From Lachnoclostridium sp. UBA1781 (GTDB lineage Bacteria > Bacillota > Clostridia > Lachnospirales > Lachnospiraceae), in assembly GCA_002315495.1 (NCBI GenBank), contig DCGJ01000138.1:1-8893 (forward strand): a stretch of DNA of 8,893 nt, in the 5' to 3' direction. The notes below the pieces were generated by a model that was given only the letters and a program-made list of their open reading frames with translations, ran no database searches and had not been told where the DNA came from. Position numbers and translations under genes: made by a program. Positions 1 to 4,151 of this stretch are shown in pieces. Position 1 is the stretch's first letter. The number at the start of each line of letters is the position of its first letter.

Positions 1-7
1 ATGCAAG

Positions 8-147
8 AAGGCTGCCGTGACCGATGGCCTCACTCCGGGGCCGCTCCCGCTTAGTTGCTCCACGTAGCAGTGCTAAACTCGCCTACTGCTCGTTAAGCAC
101 TGACGGGAGCAAATGCCCCTGCGTGAGGATCGATCAGCGGCAGCCTT
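8..147 (-). ncRNA. Putative structured non-coding RNA (long imperfect hairpin, family not assigned)
   Basis: The two ends form one long hairpin. On the minus strand, AAGGCTGCCG (147-138) pairs with CGGCAGCCTT (17-8). Further helices follow inward: TGATCGAT with ATCGGTCA, CCTCAC with GTGAGG, GGGGC with GCCCC, and GCTCCCGT with GCGGGAGC. A lopsided bubble of about 20 bases comes next, then an apical hairpin AGTGCT/AGCACT. Strand choice: at least two pairs are G-U when read as minus-strand RNA but would be A-C mismatches on the plus strand. A promoter-like pair lies just upstream on the minus strand. No ORF of note is seen inside. The architecture (one long bulged hairpin with a bubble) recalls 6S RNA, but the proportions differ and I cannot match a 6S consensus. 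SRP RNA, tmRNA, RNase P RNA and the common riboswitches were considered and not matched. A terminator would lie beyond the left edge of the window or be the weak TTCTT after the stem. Confidence 0.5.
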
Positions 148-173
148 TATAATATACAAGAGAAGCAGGTCAA
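146..173 (-). promoter_or_regulatory. Candidate minus-strand promoter for the structured RNA
   Basis: On the minus strand TTGACC (173-168) is followed after 16 bases by TATAAA (151-146), a fair sigma-A type pair. With this spacing transcription would begin near 139, slightly inside the hairpin stem. An alternative -10 among the overlapping TATATT/TATTAT (156-149) would put the start at the stem base but has a poor -35 distance. The start is therefore unresolved. Confidence 0.4.
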
Positions 174-223
174 CCAATAGGAAAGAAGGAGAAGGGAGCG
201 GGTCCTGCGAGAAACTTAAAAAC

Positions 224-274
224 GTAACATATTTGTAACATCTTTGATACATAATTCGTAACAATTATTTGTTA
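224..274. repeat. GTAACA direct repeats and overlapping palindrome upstream of the orphan promoter
   Basis: GTAACA occurs at 224-229, 235-240 and 258-263, so the copies are 11 and 23 bases apart, close to one and two helical turns. The last copy is part of the inverted repeat TAACAA-TTAT-TTGTTA (259-274), which runs into the -10 box at 273-278. This is the layout of binding sites for a transcription factor on one DNA face. The factor is unknown, and the AT-rich setting makes some chance repetition possible. Confidence 0.4.
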
Positions 275-278
275 TAAT
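270..278 (+). promoter_or_regulatory. Extended -10 promoter of the orphan transcript
   Basis: TGT-TATAAT forms a complete extended -10 element (TG at 270-271, TATAAT at 273-278). No convincing -35 hexamer lies 16-18 bases upstream, which extended -10 promoters tolerate. The expected start is near 285. No protein gene lies between here and the terminator at 421-450. Confidence 0.6.
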
Positions 279-284
279 GCAGAC

Positions 285-450
285 ATAAGAGATGGGAAAA
301 GGGACCTGAAGAAAAAGGTTCTGAATGGAGTTATAAGGTTTTCGAAAAAGGGAGAAAACGGGAATTTGAAAAAGGGAATTATGTGAATGTTAGAACTCCT
401 AGAAGAATATTACCACTAGAAAAGCGCCTCGAGAGCGAGGCGCTTTTTTA
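285..450 (+). ncRNA. Candidate orphan small RNA, GGA-rich, about 165 nt
   Basis: A transcription unit is bounded by an extended -10 promoter and an intrinsic terminator. It has no ORF longer than a few codons: ATG at 292 and ATG at 325 both stop at once. The body is purine-rich. GAAAAAGGGA occurs at 344-353 and 368-377, with a related copy at 311-318. Six GGA triplets lie between 295 and 377. A possible fold pairs TTCT (319-322) with AGAA (401-404) and GGAGTT (327-332) with AACTCC (394-399). This encloses a hairpin GTTTTC/GAAAAC (338-343 with 354-359) whose loop carries AAGGGA. The start is inferred from the promoter. It may be a trans-acting RNA or a protein-binding RNA. It could also be the leader of a lost gene. 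Confidence 0.5.
421..450 (+). terminator. Strong bidirectional intrinsic terminator
   Basis: AGCGCCTCG (424-432) and CGAGGCGCT (437-445) form a 9-bp GC-rich stem with an AGAG loop, extended by A/T pairs at its base. Six T follow on the plus strand. On the minus strand the stem is followed by TTTT, so it can also stop transcription coming from the YprB-like gene. It therefore serves converging units: the orphan RNA on the plus strand and the exonuclease gene on the minus strand. Confidence 0.88.
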
Positions 451-471
451 GTGCGAGAAACCAGTAATATC

Positions 472-532
472 TGAATACCAAACACACGCCGCGGTATTCA
501 GGGAACGAGAAAATAATAAATCCTGAATACCA
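472..532. repeat. Three-copy repeat CTGAATACC giving alternative hairpins
   Basis: CTGAATACC occurs at 472-480 and, as CCTGAATACC, at 523-532. The inverse copy GGTATTCAGG lies between them at 494-503. The middle copy can pair with either flank: a 9-bp stem with a 13-base loop, or a 10-bp stem with a 19-base loop. The block lies directly downstream of the exonuclease stop codon in its 3' untranslated region, before the bidirectional terminator. Neither stem is followed by a T-run, so these are not plain terminators. Confidence 0.6.
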
Positions 533-539
533 TCGCTTC

Positions 540-1856
540 CTAATTTCGCTTACAGAAGCGTTCCAGCAGATGGGACGCGTAGGTATTCCACACAGAAACG
601 TCGACAGACGACAAATCAGCGGGAACGGGGCTTAATGCAACAAGGTCGTCGGCCCGTGTGCGGAACAACTGGGAAAATGCGGTTTCGGTTCCAGGAAGAA
701 ACTCTCCGGAAAGTGGCTGGTACGCCTGCTCGCGCTTGGCGCGAACCCGGGCCTCTCTTGCCAGAGATTCCCCGAGACTTTTATGGACAACCTTGCCTTC
801 GGCAGGAAGGAAAAAGTAATCTTTATAGTTTGAAAAGAAGTATTTGTAGGTGCCGCTAAGAATCGGAACCGACAGATGAAGTTCATATGTTGAAATCTCT
901 AAATCGATTCCCACGTTCCACACTTCGTTTCGCTCACCATCCTGTTTAAGAGGAACCAGTGCACGTGAGATTCTGCGCCTCATTGGCTCAGGAACGGGGT
1001 GGGAGAAACTTCTGGACAGCACTAGGGTGTCGTTCCTACGAACCACAGAAAAACCTTCAGACGGTAACGGCGAACAACCCTTAAAAAAATCTTCAGACGG
1101 TAACGGTGAACAATCCGCTGAGAAATCTGCGGAAGATGGTTGCAAACAATCTAAACGGAGGTCAGAAATCTCTGAGGAGAGTTCCAAACTGCGATTCTCT
1201 CTGGCACGAAAATTTCCTCGCAAACACTCCAACATCGGAAACAGCGTAAGCAGGGAATACATTCCGTACAGATCTTCCCGGTTATGACAGAGCATGGAAT
1301 CCAGCAGGAAAGTAGAACGATCCTTGTCAAATCGTGCAATCCCCACATACTGCCGATAGAATTCAATGAGCTGACCGCCGTCATATGGATCGGTGCGGTC
1401 AAAGCCGGTCATCTTCTCGTATTCCTTCTGACTTTGCCCGGGCATATCAAAACAATAATAAAGTGGTGTTAATGTCCGATAGAAATCAAACCCGGAATTG
1501 GTTAGCGGCGCACAGTTTTGCTTCCATGGAATTCCATGATAATCTGCCCGCGCACGAACGAAAGGAATATCGAAGTTGGCTCCGTTAAAGTGGCACAGGT
1601 GGGCATTTTCGGGGAGCGAATCGAGAAATGCGGCAATTACGGAGGCTTCCTCATCCGGATTCTCCGCAAACCACTGCCGGAAGGTGATTTCACCGGCGGA
1701 CTCGTTTGGTTCGATACTCGCAATCAGATAAATCAGGCAGGAGCGGGCCGAAAGACCGGTCGTCTCAATATCAAAATATACCGGCAAATGCCCCACGGGC
1801 ACATAGTCGGATGCTAAAAAGACGGGCTGCTTGGTTGTCTGCTCGAAATACTTCAT
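540..1856 (-). CDS. YprB-like ribonuclease H-fold 3'-5' exonuclease domain protein
   Basis: The product (438 aa) has an N-terminal DEDD-type exonuclease domain. Exo I is FDIETTGL (residues 28-35, D29 and E31), Exo II is HFNGANFDIPF (89-99, D96) and Exo III is HNREDL (191-196, H191 and D195), so all four acidic metal ligands are present. A linker at 237-272 made of 12-residue repeats follows. The C-terminal region (about 310-438) carries a YFFSNYKDYFFLP segment that I recall in Lachnospiraceae homologues. The family (YprB of Bacillus) is predicted to degrade nucleic acid from 3' ends; the true substrate is unknown. Start choice: the ATG at 1856 has AAAGGGG five bases upstream. A longer frame reaches an ATG at 1889, but that codon overlaps the -10 box (1888-1893) and cannot be in the mRNA. 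The gene is divergent from ruvAB, which fits a DNA-processing role but does not prove one. Confidence 0.85.
   Translation of the reverse strand: MKYFEQTTKQPVFLASDYVPVGHLPVYFDIETTGLSARSCLIYLIASIEPNESAGEITFRQWFAENPDEEASVIAAFLDSLPENAHLCHFNGANFDIPFVRARADYHGIPWKQNCAPLTNSGFDFYRTLTPLYYCFDMPGQSQKEYEKMTGFDRTDPYDGGQLIEFYRQYVGIARFDKDRSTFLLDSMLCHNREDLYGMYSLLTLFPMLECLRGNFRARENRSLELSSEISDLRLDCLQPSSADFSADCSPLPSEDFFKGCSPLPSEGFSVVRRNDTLVLSRSFSHPVPEPMRRRISRALVPLKQDGERNEVWNVGIDLEISTYELHLSVPILSGTYKYFFSNYKDYFFLPAEGKVVHKSLGESLAREARVRAKREQAYQPLSGEFLPGTETAFSQLFRTRADDLVALSPVPADLSSVDVSVWNTYASHLLERFCKRN
1041..1148 (-). repeat. 36-bp tandem repeat inside the exonuclease gene
   Basis: Three adjacent 36-bp units encode 12-residue repeats. 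Two are close copies (CSPLPSEDFFKG and CSPLPSEGFSVV) and the outermost is degraded (CLQPSSADFSAD). At DNA level CTTCAGACGGTAACGG recurs exactly at 1055 and 1091. The unit length is a multiple of three, so gain or loss of a copy would keep the frame. The block forms a Ser/Pro/acidic linker between the nuclease domain and the C-terminal domain. Confidence 0.8.
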
Positions 1857-1887
1857 GGAGGCCCCTTTCATAAAAAGTGTCCCGTTC

Positions 1888-1896
1888 ATTATATCA
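1888..1896 (-). promoter_or_regulatory. Extended -10 promoter of the exonuclease gene
   Basis: On the minus strand TGA-TATAAT (1896-1888) is a full extended -10 element; no clear -35 is seen. The expected start near 1881 gives a leader of about 25 bases with AAAGGGG before the ATG at 1856. This position rules out the upstream ATG at 1889. Confidence 0.6.
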
Positions 1897-1933
1897 CGAA
1901 ATTCTTGAAATAAAAATAGTGCATTGGCAAAGG

Positions 1934-1948
1934 GATTATGCTATAATC
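1934..1948 (+). promoter_or_regulatory. Extended -10 promoter of ruvAB inside a palindrome
   Basis: TGC-TATAAT (1939-1947) is a full extended -10. It lies inside the perfect inverted repeat GATTAT-GCT-ATAATC (1934-1948). No good -35 is visible at 16-18 bases. The start near 1954 would give ruvA a leader of about 100 bases. No Bacillus-type LexA box (GAAC-N4-GTTC) is visible here, so an SOS link is not supported by this sequence. Confidence 0.55.
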
Positions 1949-1980
1949 AACTATATATGGTATTTGGGTCAAAAAAGGGA

Positions 1981-2026
1981 CACATAACGATGTAATATGT
2001 GAGTATCAGAGGTCGGAGATACCGAC
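1981..2026 (+). other. Leader hairpins upstream of ruvA
   Basis: The untranslated leader contains two short stems: CACAT/ATGTG (1981-1985 with 1997-2001) and GTCGG/CCGAC (2012-2016 with 2022-2026). Neither is followed by a T-run. I do not recognise a riboswitch. The second stem ends 18 bases before the ribosome binding site AAAGGGGAG (2042-2050) and leaves it open. Confidence 0.3.
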
Positions 2027-2054
2027 GAAGACGAAATCTGTAAAGGGGAGCAGT

Positions 2055-2663
2055 ATGATTTCTTTTATTCGAGGAGAATTGAGTGAGGTTTATGCCGGCG
2101 GCGTTGTGATTGACTGTAACGGCGTGGGCTATGATTTGATGATGAGCACCGCGGATTTGTCGCAGCTTCCGCCAATCGGCGCAGAAATTAAGGTGCATAG
2201 TTTCCTGAATGTGAATGAGAATACCGGGGTTAGTCTGTTCGGTTTCCTGCACAAAGATGATTTGAATATGTTCAAGCTTCTGATTACGGTGAGCGGAATC
2301 GGACCGAAGGGAGCGCAGGCAATTTTGTCCGGAATGACGGCGGATGCGCTTCGATTTGCAATTCTCGCTGAGGATGCAAAGAGCATTTCCAAAGCACCGG
2401 GAATCGGGGCTAAGACCGCACAAAAGATTGTGCTGGAGCTGAAGGATAAGATTGACTTTGCGGAGACCATTGAGAATCTGAAGCCGAGTGATACTTCTGC
2501 GGCAAATGCGGCACTTTCCGGAGCGAAGGAAGAGGCCGTGATGGCATTGGTGTCCCTTGGATATTCCAAGACCGAGGCAACCCAGGCGGTAAGCAAGGTA
2601 GAGCTTACCGAGGGCATGGAAGTGGATGAGATTCTTAGCAAGAGCTTAAAGTTTATGAGGTAA
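2055..2663 (+). CDS. ruvA: Holliday junction branch migration complex subunit RuvA
   Basis: RuvA binds four-way DNA junctions as a tetramer and loads the RuvB motor, driving branch migration in recombinational repair. At 202 aa it has the usual family length. The N-terminal OB-fold covers about residues 1-63 and opens with MISFIRGEL. Two helix-hairpin-helix motifs follow at VSGIGPKGAQAIL (79-91) and APGIGAKTAQKI (114-125). A flexible linker (about 135-155) leads to the C-terminal RuvB-binding domain (about 158-202), which includes ALVSLGYSKTEA. The start has AAAGGGGAG four bases upstream. The acidic pin, E55-D56 in the E. coli protein, reads E55-N56 here, so only one acidic residue is kept. 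It is the first gene of the plus-strand cluster, 3 bases before ruvB. Confidence 0.96.
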   Translation: MISFIRGELSEVYAGGVVIDCNGVGYDLMMSTADLSQLPPIGAEIKVHSFLNVNENTGVSLFGFLHKDDLNMFKLLITVSGIGPKGAQAILSGMTADALRFAILAEDAKSISKAPGIGAKTAQKIVLELKDKIDFAETIENLKPSDTSAANAALSGAKEEAVMALVSLGYSKTEATQAVSKVELTEGMEVDEILSKSLKFMR

Positions 2664-2666
2664 CGT

Positions 2667-3674
2667 ATGGCGAGACGATTGATTACAACCGAAGAAATCA
2701 CGGAAGATAAGCAGATTGCAGGAAGTCTTCGACCACAGCTTCTTAAGGATTACATCGGACAGGAGAAGGTGAAGAAGAACCTTTCCGTGTATATTGATGC
2801 GGCCCGTGAGCGCGGGGAAGCCTTGGACCATGTACTGCTGTTCGGACCTCCGGGACTTGGTAAGACAACCCTCGCGAATATTATCGCGAATGAGATGGGC
2901 TCGAACATAAAGACGACCAGCGGTCCGGCCATTGAAAAGCCGGGCGATATGGCAGCCATTTTGAATAATCTGCAGGAAAATGACATCCTGTTCATCGATG
3001 AGATTCATCGTCTGAACCGTCAGGTTGAGGAACTTTTGTATCCGGCAATGGAGGATTTTGCAATCGATATTGTGATTGGGCGCGGACCGGCGTCGAAGTC
3101 GGTGCGACTGAATCTTCCGAAATTCACTTTGGTTGGCGCAACCACCAGAGCCGGTATGTTAACGGCACCACTTCGAGACCGTTTCGGAGTTGTTGACCGA
3201 ATGGAATTCTATACCATCGAGGAACTGAAGACGATTATTATGCATTCGGCAAGAGTTCTTAAGGTCGAAATTGACGAGGAGGGCGCAAGAGAACTGGCCC
3301 GCCGTTCCCGAGGGACACCTCGACTTGCGAATCGTTTGTTAAAGCGCGTGCGAGACTTCGCGCAGATTAAGTACGATGGAGTGATTACTACAGAGGTTGC
3401 ACGATTTGCGCTCGATTTACTTGAAGTTGACCGTTTAGGTCTGGATAACATCGACCGTGCGATTTTAACGACCATGATTCATAACTTCGGGGGAGGACCG
3501 GTCGGTATTGAAGCGGTTGCAACGACCATTGGCGAGGATGCCGGAACCGTCGAGGAGGTTTACGAGCCGTATCTCGTACAGAATGGTTTGATCGCGAGAA
3601 CTCCGCGTGGACGAGTGGTGACGGACACCGCATACAAGCATTTAGGTTTGGAACATATGATGAAAAAGGATTAG
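2667..3674 (+). CDS. ruvB: Holliday junction branch migration ATPase RuvB
   Basis: RuvB is the hexameric AAA+ motor that pumps DNA through the RuvA-bound junction using ATP. The 335-aa length is typical. Visible motifs are Walker A GPPGLGKTT (60-68), Walker B LFIDEIH (108-114), sensor 1 GATTRAG (157-163), the arginine-finger segment APLRDRFG (167-174, R170) and the sensor 2 region RGTPRLANRLL (215-225). The C-terminal winged helix includes ARTPRGR (310-316). All catalytic residues are intact. The gene follows ruvA by 3 bases with a GAGG site overlapping the ruvA stop, so translation is probably coupled. The AGGAGG site of zapA overlaps the ruvB stop codon. Confidence 0.98.
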   Translation: MARRLITTEEITEDKQIAGSLRPQLLKDYIGQEKVKKNLSVYIDAARERGEALDHVLLFGPPGLGKTTLANIIANEMGSNIKTTSGPAIEKPGDMAAILNNLQENDILFIDEIHRLNRQVEELLYPAMEDFAIDIVIGRGPASKSVRLNLPKFTLVGATTRAGMLTAPLRDRFGVVDRMEFYTIEELKTIIMHSARVLKVEIDEEGARELARRSRGTPRLANRLLKRVRDFAQIKYDGVITTEVARFALDLLEVDRLGLDNIDRAILTTMIHNFGGGPVGIEAVATTIGEDAGTVEEVYEPYLVQNGLIARTPRGRVVTDTAYKHLGLEHMMKKD

Positions 3675-3683
3675 GAGGAGTGT

Positions 3684-4097
3684 ATGAACAAGAAGACAGA
3701 TGCAGAAGTAATCATTAACGGAAAGCGTTATAACCTTTCCGGTTTTGAAAGTGAAGAATACCTTCAGAAGGTGGCCTCCTACTTGAACTGTAAATATTCT
3801 GAATTGAAGGAATTAAAGAACTACCGCAACATGGATATTGATATGCGTACGGTTTTGATGCAGATTAATCTGGCGGATGATTATTTCAAGATTAAGAAGC
3901 AGTTGGTGGAGGTGACCGACGAGCTGCAGACAAAGGACGAGGAGCTTTACGAGCTGAAGCACGATATTATCGTTCAGAACAAGCGTCTTGCAGAGCGCGA
4001 GGAAGCACTCGAGGATATGAAGAACCGTTGGGTAGAGGAGCAGAAGCAGGTTGCTGTGCTCACTCAGCAGTTGAAGGACCATCGAAGCAGAAGATAG
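3684..4097 (+). CDS. zapA: Cell division protein ZapA
   Basis: ZapA binds FtsZ at the division site and promotes bundling of its filaments; it is cytoplasmic and self-associates through a coiled coil. The 137-aa product has the family's small N-terminal domain: VIINGKRYNLSGFESEEYLQ (9-28), then YLNCKY and the helix INLADDYFK (61-69). A long charged coiled coil runs from about 66 to 132. It is longer than the shortest ZapA proteins, the excess being coiled coil. The start has AGGAGGAG overlapping the ruvB stop, nine bases from one stop codon to the next start. The gene is co-oriented and almost certainly cotranscribed with ruvAB. Confidence 0.9.
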   Translation: MNKKTDAEVIINGKRYNLSGFESEEYLQKVASYLNCKYSELKELKNYRNMDIDMRTVLMQINLADDYFKIKKQLVEVTDELQTKDEELYELKHDIIVQNKRLAEREEALEDMKNRWVEEQKQVAVLTQQLKDHRSRR

Positions 4098-4151
4098 GTT
4101 TTCGGTGAAAATGCTGCATTTACTACAGAAGAGTAAGAAAGCAGGGTTTGC

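Noticed and set aside
1..180. SRP RNA, tmRNA, RNase P RNA, tRNA or known riboswitch
   Set aside because: The GGAA-type SRP tip, the tmRNA and RNase P core motifs, a TTCGA T-loop and the conserved cores of cobalamin, FMN, SAM, glycine and c-di-GMP riboswitches were looked for by eye and not found.
73..264. Minus-strand 63-residue open frame in the non-coding region
   Set aside because: It overlaps the structured hairpin RNA, has no ribosome binding site and its sequence is low in complexity with no domain; it is likely chance.
1041..1148. CRISPR array
   Set aside because: The repeats are directly adjacent, in frame within a gene and without spacers; they are a protein repeat.
1857..1889. Upstream ATG codons extending the exonuclease by 11 residues
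   Set aside because: The first ATG overlaps the -10 box and the second has no ribosome binding site, while the ATG at 1856 has AAAGGGG at good spacing.
1957..1995. Twelve-codon ORF (MVFGSKKGHITM) in the ruvA leader
   Set aside because: Its ATG falls only a few bases after the expected transcription start and has no ribosome binding site; leaderless translation is rare in Bacillota.
1880..2054. SOS (LexA) control of ruvAB
   Set aside because: No GAAC-N4-GTTC type box is visible in the intergenic region, so there is no sequence support.
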